A stretch of DNA of 8,099 nt from Cyanobacteria bacterium OH_CFB_184 (GCA_023414155.1 JAEZOG010000216.1:1-8099), one strand, 5' to 3'. Positions 1 to 6,158 are shown, counted from the first letter of the stretch. A program made the numbers and translations. The notes: generated by a model from the letters alone, not told the origin.

Positions 1-861
1 ATCTTTGTACAATGCAATTAAACCTATTAAAAACATTATGGTAAAGGGGATTACGACTTTATCCGGATAAAAGAAAATATATGAAACAAGACCAGAATAT
101 ATTTTGAAAGAATTAGGATAGAAAAACCCTGAATTTAACCATACATTATATAAGTCGTTATTTTGAAGTATTTTTTCTATGTTTATAAAATAGTAAATTC
201 CAAATAATACAAAATGTGGAAGAGTGAATAAGATAAGGTTTTTGATATCAGCTGCCTTTTTTTTGATAATAGAATTCAATAAATAAATTAAACAATAAGC
301 ACTTATTATAAAAACCAATGAATATGAAAAAAGTATGCATAAAGCACTTGCAATACCCGATAAAATTGCTTGCCACCATTTGAATTTTTTTAAATCTATC
401 TTTAAAAATATAAGACAAGCACAAATTGATAATAAAAGTTCTGTACTATATTGCTTAAATGACTGTGAATAAAAAATAAGTTGCCAATTTAATGAAAATA
501 ATATTAATGAAAACGCTATTGATATTGACGATTTTAATATTTTTTTAGACAAAAAATAAAACAAAATAAGTGAGACTATACTGCAAAAAAACGGTAAAAT
601 TTTTAATGAAATTTGGTTGTGTGTAAATAGATTAAACAGGAATTTCGATATAATCAAGAAAAAAGGCGGACATATTTGTGCATTATCAAGCGTAGCGACT
701 AGCTCTAGGTATGATTTGTCAATTATGTTTTTTAGCAATTGTATTTCATCACAATAAAGAGAAATATTTTGTGAAAAAAGGTAGTACCTTAAAAATATAC
801 CTAATGTTATTATCAAAAAAAATAATGCAGTTATTATTCGATTTCTTGATGTTTCTTGCAT
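1..861 (-). CDS. GT39/PMT-like membrane glycosyltransferase (GT-C fold), C-terminus cut by window edge
   Basis: Seen: an open frame of 287 codons from the ATG at 861 to base 1 with no stop. The product is very hydrophobic. A first membrane helix (about residues 10-30) is followed by an extracytoplasmic loop with an acidic pair, YCDE (D38-E39), and an ICPPFF segment (63-68). Further helices follow, with a YSQSFKQYSTE segment at 131-141. Family knowledge: in GT-C enzymes of the GT39/ArnT/PMT type, the first loop after helix 1 carries the catalytic DE pair and a Q-x-x-PP stretch, and the next loop carries a K/R-Q-Y-x-x-E/D motif. These enzymes move a sugar from a polyprenyl-phosphate carrier to a protein or glycan outside the membrane. 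Start choice: an in-frame TAA lies four codons upstream and no other Met occurs until about residue 270, so ATG 861 is nearly forced. There is no clear Shine-Dalgarno site. The acceptor is unknown. Base composition looks lower in GC than the genes at the right of the window. Confidence 0.82.
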   Translation of the reverse strand, partial: MQETSRNRIITALFFLIITLGIFLRYYLFSQNISLYCDEIQLLKNIIDKSYLELVATLDNAQICPPFFLIISKFLFNLFTHNQISLKILPFFCSIVSLILFYFLSKKILKSSISIAFSLILFSLNWQLIFYSQSFKQYSTELLLSICACLIFLKIDLKKFKWWQAILSGIASALCILFSYSLVFIISAYCLIYLLNSIIKKKAADIKNLILFTLPHFVLFGIYYFINIEKILQNNDLYNVWLNSGFFYPNSFKIYSGLVSYIFFYPDKVVIPFTIMFLIGLIALYKD

Positions 862-867
862 TAAATA

Positions 868-896
868 ATTTTAGACTTCTCGCATTCTAAAGTCAA
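868..896 (-). promoter_or_regulatory. Sigma70-type promoter, predicted leaderless, for the GT39-like gene
   Basis: On the minus strand a -35 box TTGACT (891-896) is followed by a 17 bp spacer and a -10 box TAAAAT (868-873). Exactly 6 nt separate the -10 box from the ATG at 861, which puts the predicted transcription start on the A of the start codon. The downstream gene has no Shine-Dalgarno site, which agrees with leaderless translation. Confidence 0.6.
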
Positions 897-1055
897 TCTT
901 GTTGTAATTGCTTCAGGTTGTTTTTCAAAAGGTTGATATCTTCTATTTATTTTTATCTAAATCATTCGACAAAATAAGCCTTTCGCTTGGGATAATTCTT
1001 TTTAGAAGGTTTAAGTACAAATATGAAGTAATGAATAGTAATAGTGGTTAAAGTG
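897..1055. other. Intergenic region without a recognised gene
   Basis: Between the divergent promoters of the GT39-like gene and the right-going GT2 gene I see no convincing reading frame, hairpin or repeat. A weak plus-strand promoter-like pair exists here (TCGACA at 966-971, GATAAT at 991-996), but the spacer is 19 bp and a far better promoter follows, so it is not called. Confidence 0.5.
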
Positions 1056-1085
1056 TTGACATTCAGGTCTTTAACGTCGTATAAT
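1056..1085 (+). promoter_or_regulatory. Perfect-consensus sigma70 promoter for the GT2 gene
   Basis: TTGACA at 1056-1061 and TATAAT at 1080-1085 both match consensus in all six positions, with an 18 bp spacer. The predicted transcription start is near 1092, giving a leader of about 107 nt to the ATG at 1199. This is the closest match to consensus in the window. Confidence 0.8.
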
Positions 1086-1091
1086 TATCCA

Positions 1092-1198
1092 GATAGTCGG
1101 AATGTATTATCTTTGTTTTCCAATAGTGCACAAGGATGTGCAGTAGTGATGACTATGTGATTTATATATTATATATCAGTGATAAGATAGTGTGTAAT
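1092..1198 (+). other. Predicted 5' leader of the GT2 mRNA
   Basis: The leader lacks a clear Shine-Dalgarno site before the chosen start at 1199. It holds a small hairpin (TGCAC at 1127-1131, GTGCA at 1138-1142, six-base loop) whose loop contains AAGG and the first base pair of an alternative in-frame ATG at 1136. An AT-only imperfect inverted repeat lies at about 1158-1176. No known riboswitch was recognised. Confidence 0.35.
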
Positions 1199-2152
1199 AT
1201 GCCGAAAAATATTAAAATTTCAACAATAATTCCTGTTTATAACATGGAAAAGTATGTTAAAAAATGCTTAAATAGCCTGCTTTATCAGACATTAAGAGAG
1301 ATAGAAATTATCTGTATTGATGATGGATCTCAAGATTCTTCGCTTCAAATTTTAAAAAAATATGCACTTCTAGATAACAGAATTACAATTATTACTCAAA
1401 AAAATTCTTATCAAGGAGCAGCAAGAAATAAAGGTTTAGAAATTGCTACAGGTGAATATATTCATTTTCTCGATGCGGATGATTACATAGAGTTAGATGC
1501 ATATGAACTATTATATAATACTATTTCTAAAACAGACGCTGATTTAATTGCTTTTGGTACAAGAATGGAGTATGAAGTACATTCTCAAAGAAAAATCCAA
1601 GAGCAAGAATATTTTAGTATTAAATATAATGGAGTTATTCAAAATTTTCCAGAACTTTTGTTAAATGTTAATGAAAATGTATGGAATAAAATGTATAGAA
1701 AGAGTTTTTTAATTGAAAATTCAATAAAATTTCCTTGCGGATGTATGTTTGAAGATATTTGGTTTTATTGGCAATCTACTGTTTGCGCAAAAAAAATAGC
1801 GTTTACTAGTGATATATATTATAACTATCTTCGCCGTGAGGGTTCGTTTGTTACTGAAATACTTGAGAATAAGTGTAAATATATAAAAGATTATTTCCGT
1901 GTTTTTAGATCGCTTTATAAGTTTTTAAATGAGCACAACTTGTATGGACAATATGAAAATGTTTTTTGGAAGCATCAAGAAAAATTGATCAATTGGTTGC
2001 TTGTAAATAGTAATGAAGTCAATCAAAATAGAATTAAAGAATTATTTTATTTGTCCCTCTGTGAGCTCGGTATAAAAGAAGAATTTTGGAATGATGAAAT
2101 TTCTAACATCCTAAGTGATTATGTTTCCAATAAAATTCAATTGGCTTTTTAA
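1199..2152 (+). CDS. Family 2 glycosyltransferase (GT-A fold), surface glycan type
   Basis: A cytoplasmic enzyme expected to transfer a sugar from a nucleotide-sugar donor to a growing surface glycan; donor and acceptor cannot be told from sequence. Seen (317 residues from ATG 1199): STIIPVYN at 8-15, the nucleotide-binding DDGSQDSS at 41-48, GAARNKGL at 73-80, the metal-binding DADD at 92-95, a VWNKMYRKSFL segment at 161-171 and an FED motif with E185-D186, the usual position of the catalytic base region. This is the common EpsJ/capsule-type layout, with a helical C-terminal domain of about 120 residues and no membrane helix. Start: an in-frame ATG at 1136 would add 21 residues (CSSDDYVIY...) that do not look like this family, in which the IIPVYN motif normally sits about ten residues from the N-terminus. 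Neither start has a well-placed Shine-Dalgarno site. The gene stands alone behind its own strong promoter. Confidence 0.9.
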   Translation: MPKNIKISTIIPVYNMEKYVKKCLNSLLYQTLREIEIICIDDGSQDSSLQILKKYALLDNRITIITQKNSYQGAARNKGLEIATGEYIHFLDADDYIELDAYELLYNTISKTDADLIAFGTRMEYEVHSQRKIQEQEYFSIKYNGVIQNFPELLLNVNENVWNKMYRKSFLIENSIKFPCGCMFEDIWFYWQSTVCAKKIAFTSDIYYNYLRREGSFVTEILENKCKYIKDYFRVFRSLYKFLNEHNLYGQYENVFWKHQEKLINWLLVNSNEVNQNRIKELFYLSLCELGIKEEFWNDEISNILSDYVSNKIQLAF

Positions 2153-2215
2153 ACTCGGATTTTGAAACATCATCGCTGAAGAAACTTGCTAAATAATTGA
2201 AAATTTGTTGTACAA

Positions 2216-2413
2216 CTAGCGTTTACTTGCCAGGTAGAATATAAACACTGATAATATTGTTGTGGCAAAAGGAATAGCAAGAAATGCAAATTCTGAGTAA
2301 TAATAGATAACTCTTACAATAAGACCTAAAGAGATAATTAGAAAAAATAAAAAAGAATATAGGATATCTGATGATTTTTGATTTAAATAACGTCTTAAAT
2401 TGTTAAGTTTCAT
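2216..2413 (-). CDS. Small two-helix membrane protein or remnant of a GT39-like gene (doubtful)
   Basis: An open frame of 65 codons from ATG 2413; in-frame alternatives are ATG 2419 and TTG 2434. It encodes a basic N-terminus followed by two membrane helices (about residues 17-37 and 42-62), ending in ASKR. No start has a Shine-Dalgarno site. The two helices resemble, in the same order, two segments of the GT39-like protein at 1-861: LFFLIISLG..VR matches its LFFLIITLG..LR (residues 14-26), and IPF....S...FY..SKR matches its LPF....S...FY..SKK (89-107). The catalytic-loop region between them, about 55 residues, is missing here. It may be an internally deleted paralogue, a genuine small membrane protein, or chance similarity of hydrophobic sequence. 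I find no function to assign. Confidence 0.4.
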   Translation of the reverse strand: MKLNNLRRYLNQKSSDILYSFLFFLIISLGLIVRVIYYYSEFAFLAIPFATTILSVFIFYLASKR

Positions 2414-2441
2414 CGACATAATTGATATAAACAAGTAAAAT
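2413..2441 (+). promoter_or_regulatory. Sigma70-type promoter for the SGNH-like gene
   Basis: TCGACA at 2413-2418 and TAAAAT at 2436-2441 are separated by 17 bp, each one mismatch from consensus. The predicted transcription start near 2448 gives a leader of about 31 nt to ATG 2479. The -35 box overlaps the start of the opposing small ORF, so the two would compete if both were expressed. Confidence 0.55.
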
Positions 2442-2478
2442 TGATTATGTCATATATTGTATTGGGCTAGTGAAATTT

Positions 2479-3432
2479 ATGCATAAAGCAATAAAAATAT
2501 TTTTAATAAATCTTTTAATATTTGGTTTACTTTTTCTATTGCTAGAAATTGTTTTTTGCGCGATTAGTTATAAGAATTATGTAGATAGCTCTACTATAAA
2601 ACTAGATTCTGTCTTCCCTCAGAATTATCTACAAACAGTATCATTTGACGAACTGTACGAGAAGATAAGAGCTACAGATGCAGATATGAGGAAGCCTGTA
2701 GGACTGGAGTATAAGAAAAAGCCTATAGTAATATTTGGTTGTTCATTTGCTTTTGGGGATACTTTAAAAAATGAGCAGACATTTTCTTATAAGCTATCAA
2801 AAATTACAAAACGTCCTGTTTATAATTTTTCCGCCTGTTCTTGGGGTTTTCAGCAAATGTTGTATCAACTCAGAAAGCCTGAGTTCTACAAACAGTTTGA
2901 GTCCAATCCCGAGTATGTAATATACATTTATATGAGTCAACATATTCAAAGAATGTTTTTACCGACTTATATGTTTCCATTTAACAATAATTTATTTCTA
3001 AGGTATGAAATCGTAAATGATGATTTGAGAGAAATAAAGCCCAAGGTGCCATTTATACAAAGGTCAAATATATTGTATAACTTAAATTTGAGGAATGCTT
3101 ATAAAAAATCACGTGAAGAGAAGTATTTAAAAGAAAATTCTAAGTTGATAAAAATGTATTTTGACTCTTCAAGAAAAGAAGCCGAGAAACATTGGGGTAA
3201 GGTAAAATTTGTTATTATAAAATATAGTAATAATGAATCTAAAAATGATATTTATTTTGATGCTTCCGTCTGGGATGAATTAGAAAAACAAGGTTTTATA
3301 GTTATTGATACAAAAGAAGTTGCCGGTCGCACTTTTGACAAGGAAAAGGACTTTTCTTATGATAAATTTCACCCTTCAGAGTCTGTTTGGGACGAATTTG
3401 TTCCTTTGTTTGTAAAAAAAATACCTATGTAA
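2479..3432 (+). CDS. Membrane-anchored SGNH/GDSL-like hydrolase or acyltransferase-type protein
   Basis: Seen (317 residues from ATG 2479): a single N-terminal membrane helix (about residues 7-31). It is followed by an IVIFGCSFAFGD segment at 83-94, in which S89 takes the place of the nucleophile of block I (GDS is replaced by GCS). NFSACSWGFQQML follows at 117-129, as in block II. A C-terminal D-K-F-H-P-S (D295, H298) is the block V D-x-x-H catalytic pair. Family knowledge: SGNH proteins hydrolyse or transfer ester groups, and GCS variants with an N-terminal anchor are common in surface polysaccharide loci, where they can handle O-acetyl groups. Inference: the domain faces outward and modifies the glycan made by neighbouring enzymes. 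A GTG at 2470 could add three residues; ATG 2479 is preferred because the only G-rich stretch (GGG at 2465-2467) is 11 nt from it but only 2 nt from the GTG. Its 3' end lies 4 bp from the convergent uvsE. Actual activity and substrate are unknown. Confidence 0.75.
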   Translation: MHKAIKIFLINLLIFGLLFLLLEIVFCAISYKNYVDSSTIKLDSVFPQNYLQTVSFDELYEKIRATDADMRKPVGLEYKKKPIVIFGCSFAFGDTLKNEQTFSYKLSKITKRPVYNFSACSWGFQQMLYQLRKPEFYKQFESNPEYVIYIYMSQHIQRMFLPTYMFPFNNNLFLRYEIVNDDLREIKPKVPFIQRSNILYNLNLRNAYKKSREEKYLKENSKLIKMYFDSSRKEAEKHWGKVKFVIIKYSNNESKNDIYFDASVWDELEKQGFIVIDTKEVAGRTFDKEKDFSYDKFHPSESVWDEFVPLFVKKIPM

Positions 3433-3436
3433 AATA

Positions 3437-4360
3437 TTAGAAAACATCCAGGTTGTTAAATCTTTGATCGTTTTGGAACATTTCATATACCGCTAGAACA
3501 CTTTTTTCCTTGTTTTTTGTTTCAAAGATAATATCAAAATCAAGATGATAATATTTTAGAAAAAATTCACCAAAAGATTCTGTGTTAACAGATTCAGAGT
3601 GACTTCCGGGTTTAGCGTTTTGTTTTTGGTCTGAATAGTGAATGTCTGGAAGACCAGATTGTTTATCCCATGTTGAAAAGAACTTTTTCATTATTTCTTC
3701 GATGTCTTTATCTTTGGGTTTAGAGGTGTTTAAAACCTTATGATGCAAGTTATCAAATACAAGAGGGATTCCTGTCGATTCATTTATTTTAATTAAATCC
3801 CAGACATTATAGATCCTATCATCATTTTCTAGAGTTAGTCTGGTTTTGAAATTTTCAGGTAAATCGTTATAAGTTTTTATAAATCTTTTTATCGCAGATG
3901 GTTTATCTCCGTATGCTCCACCTGCATGGAATACTATTTTGTTAGTAGTATTTATCTTTAAGGAATCGAAAAATTTAATATGCCACTCTAGTTCTTCTAT
4001 AGATCGTCTTACGATGTCTAAATCAGGAGAGTTGAGGTATACTATAGGGTTTGGATGCATATAGACCCTGATATCATTTTGCTTTATGAACGAGCCAATA
4101 TCCTCAAGTTCGTCTTTATAGTCTTTCCACCATGGAATTTTATTAACAGGATGAGACGCAAAAGGAATTGTGTCAGAGCTTATTCTAAAAAGTCTGATAT
4201 TGTTATCTCTGTTCCATTCAAGGACTTTTTTTAACCCTGAAAGGTTTGTTTCTATAAGATCTCTTAATTTTTCCTCGCTTGCATTTGCCAGCCGGCATGT
4301 TTTGTTCAAAACAATACCTGTTGTGTAATTTAGACAAGCATAACCAATTTTGTGCTTCAT
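3437..4360 (-). CDS. uvsE: UV damage endonuclease UvsE (UVDE)
   Basis: UVDE nicks DNA directly 5' of UV photoproducts and some other lesions, starting an alternative excision repair pathway. Seen (307 residues, full length, single TIM-barrel domain): KIGYACLN at 4-11, RISSDTIPFASHP at 59-71, HP....LNSP at 102-112, HAGGAYGDK at 145-153, LENDD at 177-181, FDNLHH at 202-207, IHYS at 240-243 and FETKNKE at 279-285. All eight metal ligands described for the Thermus enzyme have counterparts: H70, H102, H145, E178, D203, H206, H241 and E280. Odd: the lesion-probing Gln-Tyr/Phe pair after HP-G/N is replaced by P105-I106, and the lysine two residues before H241 (modified in Thermus) is D239. Transcribed alone from a predicted leaderless promoter, divergent from the Cys/His small protein. 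Its stop is 4 bp from that of the SGNH-like gene, with no terminator seen. Family assignment is firm; normal activity is not assured. Confidence 0.95.
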   Translation of the reverse strand: MKHKIGYACLNYTTGIVLNKTCRLANASEEKLRDLIETNLSGLKKVLEWNRDNNIRLFRISSDTIPFASHPVNKIPWWKDYKDELEDIGSFIKQNDIRVYMHPNPIVYLNSPDLDIVRRSIEELEWHIKFFDSLKINTTNKIVFHAGGAYGDKPSAIKRFIKTYNDLPENFKTRLTLENDDRIYNVWDLIKINESTGIPLVFDNLHHKVLNTSKPKDKDIEEIMKKFFSTWDKQSGLPDIHYSDQKQNAKPGSHSESVNTESFGEFFLKYYHLDFDIIFETKNKEKSVLAVYEMFQNDQRFNNLDVF

Positions 4361-4366
4361 TTCTTT

Positions 4367-4395
4367 GTTATAGTTGCTTTTGAAGCTTTTGTCAA
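4367..4395 (-). promoter_or_regulatory. Sigma70-type promoter, predicted leaderless, for uvsE
   Basis: On the minus strand TTGACA (4390-4395) and TATAAC (4367-4372) are separated by 17 bp. The -10 box ends exactly 6 nt before ATG 4360, so transcription should start on or next to the A of the start codon. The same geometry occurs at 868-896. Confidence 0.7.
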
Positions 4396-4467
4396 TTGGT
4401 GACTTTAGTTGGTTGAGTTGATTATCTATTTCTGAAAAAGATGTAGAGATACAGATATATTATTTTG

Positions 4468-4496
4468 TTGACACAATATGGATAAAATTACATAAT
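4468..4496 (+). promoter_or_regulatory. Sigma70-type promoter for the Cys/His-rich small protein
   Basis: TTGACA at 4468-4473 and CATAAT at 4491-4496 are separated by 17 bp. The predicted start near 4503 gives a leader of about 25 nt containing a strong Shine-Dalgarno site. The -35 boxes of this promoter and the uvsE promoter lie about 72 bp apart, back to back. Confidence 0.7.
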
Positions 4497-4519
4497 ATGT
4501 TTGTTTATTTGCTGAACAA

Positions 4520-4524
4520 GGAGG
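4520..4524 (+). promoter_or_regulatory. Strong Shine-Dalgarno site deciding the start at 4528
   Basis: GGAGG, within AAGGAGGGG, lies 3 nt before the ATG. It is the strongest ribosome binding site in the window and contrasts with the absence of one before uvsE. Confidence 0.8.
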
Positions 4525-4527
4525 GGT

Positions 4528-4737
4528 ATGTATAAGCATTATTATGTAAACAAAAATGCTCAAAATAAGGGTGAGCATGAAGTTCATGCAGAAGGCTGTT
4601 CTCGTATGCCTGAAATGCAAAATAGACAGTACCTTGGCTATTTTGATAATTGTAAAGACGCTATTTATAAAGCTAAGGAATATTATAGCAACGTTGATGG
4701 TTGTTATTATTGTTCAATATTGTGCCATACAAGGTAA
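4528..4737 (+). CDS. Small Cys/His-rich protein, probable metal-binding, function unknown
   Basis: Seen: 69 residues, no signal peptide and no membrane helix. The N-terminal part holds HYYVN (4-8) and EHEVH-x3-C (H17, H20, C24). The middle has YLGYFDNC at 35-42 followed by an AIYKAK helix-like stretch. The C-terminus has DGCYYCSILCH, that is C59-x2-C62-x3-C66-H67. The spacing of His and Cys (H-x2-H-x3-C near one end, C-x2-C-x3-CH at the other) suggests a structural zinc site. From memory, very similar short proteins with EVH...C and GCYYC...CH motifs occur in many unrelated bacteria, so this is a real conserved family and not a chance frame; I cannot name it. A consensus-type promoter and the strong Shine-Dalgarno site support high expression. 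It is divergent from uvsE and convergent with the operon to its right (30 bp between stops). Role unknown. Confidence 0.85.
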   Translation: MYKHYYVNKNAQNKGEHEVHAEGCSRMPEMQNRQYLGYFDNCKDAIYKAKEYYSNVDGCYYCSILCHTR

Positions 4738-4767
4738 AAATTAGTTTCAAACAATAATTTTAGCATT

Positions 4768-6153
4768 TTATTTAATATCGAAAAAGCGGTATGCTATTAT
4801 TCTTTTCATCAAGAAAATGATTTGTTTTGGCTTAATCATTTTTATCATATTTAAAATGACTTTTGGTCGTGAGTAGAATCTTCTAAAAGCTGTTTTTTGT
4901 GCTTTTATCAAGTCATTGTGAGTTAAGTTTTCAGGAATCCATTCAGGTTCCCTGTAACTATCTTTTTTAAAATTAGGCTTGAATTGTCCTTCTAATTCGT
5001 TCCATAACTCACAGCCCGGTAATACATCAAGGATAAGAAATTGTGCCAAATCTAATTTTGAATCTATGGCAAATTGGATACTTTCTTTTATGCTTTCTTT
5101 TGTTTCCCCGGGCAATCCAAACACAAAAAATCCATTGCAAATTATTTGATTTTTTTTAGCTAATTTAATCGATTTTCTTATAACTTCTGATGATTCACCT
5201 TTGTTTATGTTCTTCAAAATTTTGTCATTGGATGATTCTATTCCATAAAAGAAGAAATAACAACCTGCTTTTTTCATCAATTTTATAAGCTCATCATCAA
5301 CTTTATCTGCTCTAATTCCGTTCGGGCAACCCCAGTTTATTTTTATTTTGTTTTCAAGAATTAAGTTGCAAATTTCAGATATGTGATTTCTGTCGAAGGT
5401 TAAGTTATCGTCTTCAAAGTGGATTTCTTTGACTTTTATGTGATTAATAAGATATTTGATTTCCTCAATTATATTCTCAGGGCTTCTAAATCTGATTCTT
5501 TTTTTATAGAAGCTTGGGCTTGCGCAGAATTTACAAGAATATGGACAGCCTCGTGTCGAAGTGATAAATCCGATTGGAAAATTTTTTGCAAAAAAGCCAT
5601 GCGTAGCTTGCGGGTACGTGTTCGGGTTTATTTGCTCCCAGTCAGGAAATGGTATATCGTCAAGGTTTTCTACAATTTCTGCGTTTTTAAATGTAATATT
5701 TGAGTTGTTTAAGTCATTTTGACCATAAACACCTTTTATACCTTCGTTGTTTAAGTCATTTGCTAAAAGATGAGAAAAGGCTATTTCGCCTTCCCCACAG
5801 ATAATGTAGTCAGCATTTGTGTCAACAAGGGTCTGTTTTGGCAAAAAAGTTGGATGGACTCCACCTATTATTACCATTTTGTTGTTGGCTTTTAGTAAGT
5901 TTGATAGTTCGACCACCTCTTCGTAAAAAGCTGTTAGACAGGTTATTCCGACGATGCTAATGTTTTCTCTGTTCAATATGTCTATAATCTGCTGGTTTGA
6001 CAACCCATTGTTTAATGCATCAATAATAAGAGCCTGGTGTCCTTTTGATTTCAAATAGGATGCTAAATAACCAATCCCTAATGGCGGAGTAATTATATGA
6101 GAATCATAATTTGGTCTTATAAGTGCGATTGTTTTGGCTTGATTTGCTTTCAT
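4768..6153 (-). CDS. Radical SAM protein with N-terminal cobalamin-binding-type domain
   Basis: Seen (461 residues): an N-terminal Rossmann-like B12-binding-type domain (about 8-150) starting IALIRPNY, then TPPLGIGYLASYL at 22-34, IIGGVHPTFLP at 95-105 and CGEGE at 119-123. The radical SAM domain follows, with RGCPYSCKFC at 201-210 giving the [4Fe-4S] ligands C203, C207 and C210, and further conserved segments EDDNLTFD, GIESSNDKILKNINKG and FGLPGE. The C-terminus is basic and hydrophobic (about 425-455), which may let it sit at the membrane. Family knowledge: this class (BchE/HpnJ-like) performs methylations, cyclisations or C-C bond changes with 5'-deoxyadenosyl radicals. The DxHxxG motif of base-off B12 proteins is absent, as is usual in this class. 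It is last in the glf operon, 18 nt after the GT2 gene, with its own Shine-Dalgarno site. The substrate is unknown; a lipid or lipid-linked glycan is a reasonable inference from neighbours and C-terminus. Confidence 0.9.
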   Translation of the reverse strand: MKANQAKTIALIRPNYDSHIITPPLGIGYLASYLKSKGHQALIIDALNNGLSNQQIIDILNRENISIVGITCLTAFYEEVVELSNLLKANNKMVIIGGVHPTFLPKQTLVDTNADYIICGEGEIAFSHLLANDLNNEGIKGVYGQNDLNNSNITFKNAEIVENLDDIPFPDWEQINPNTYPQATHGFFAKNFPIGFITSTRGCPYSCKFCASPSFYKKRIRFRSPENIIEEIKYLINHIKVKEIHFEDDNLTFDRNHISEICNLILENKIKINWGCPNGIRADKVDDELIKLMKKAGCYFFFYGIESSNDKILKNINKGESSEVIRKSIKLAKKNQIICNGFFVFGLPGETKESIKESIQFAIDSKLDLAQFLILDVLPGCELWNELEGQFKPNFKKDSYREPEWIPENLTHNDLIKAQKTAFRRFYSRPKVILNMIKMIKPKQIIFLMKRIIAYRFFDIK

Positions 6154-6158
6154 TAAAG

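Noticed and set aside
966..996. Second plus-strand promoter (TCGACA and GATAAT)
   Set aside because: The spacer is 19 bp and the -10 box weak; the perfect promoter at 1056-1085 explains expression better.
1136..1198. N-terminal extension of the GT2 gene from ATG 1136
   Set aside because: It adds 21 residues unlike the family N-terminus, and the AAGG directly touches the ATG with no spacing. The start at 1199 puts the IIPVYN motif at its usual distance.
2207..2216. Palindrome GTTGTACAAC as terminator or operator between 2152 and 2216
   Set aside because: Only ten bases with no GC-rich stem or clean U-tract on either strand; expected by chance in AT-rich sequence.
4426..4620. Minus-strand reading frame across the small-protein start
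   Set aside because: It overlaps a promoter and a well-supported gene on the other strand, has no Shine-Dalgarno site and shows no family-like motif.
4556..4744. Overlapping plus-strand frame inside the Cys/His protein gene
   Set aside because: It is out of frame with a gene that has a strong start and conserved motifs; its product is composition-driven.
4738..4767. Bidirectional terminator between the small protein and the radical SAM gene
   Set aside because: No stem of useful length is visible in the 30 bp gap, only A- and T-rich sequence.
5419..5703. Plus-strand frame opposite the radical SAM gene
   Set aside because: Mirror of a conserved coding region, with no start signals or recognisable motifs.
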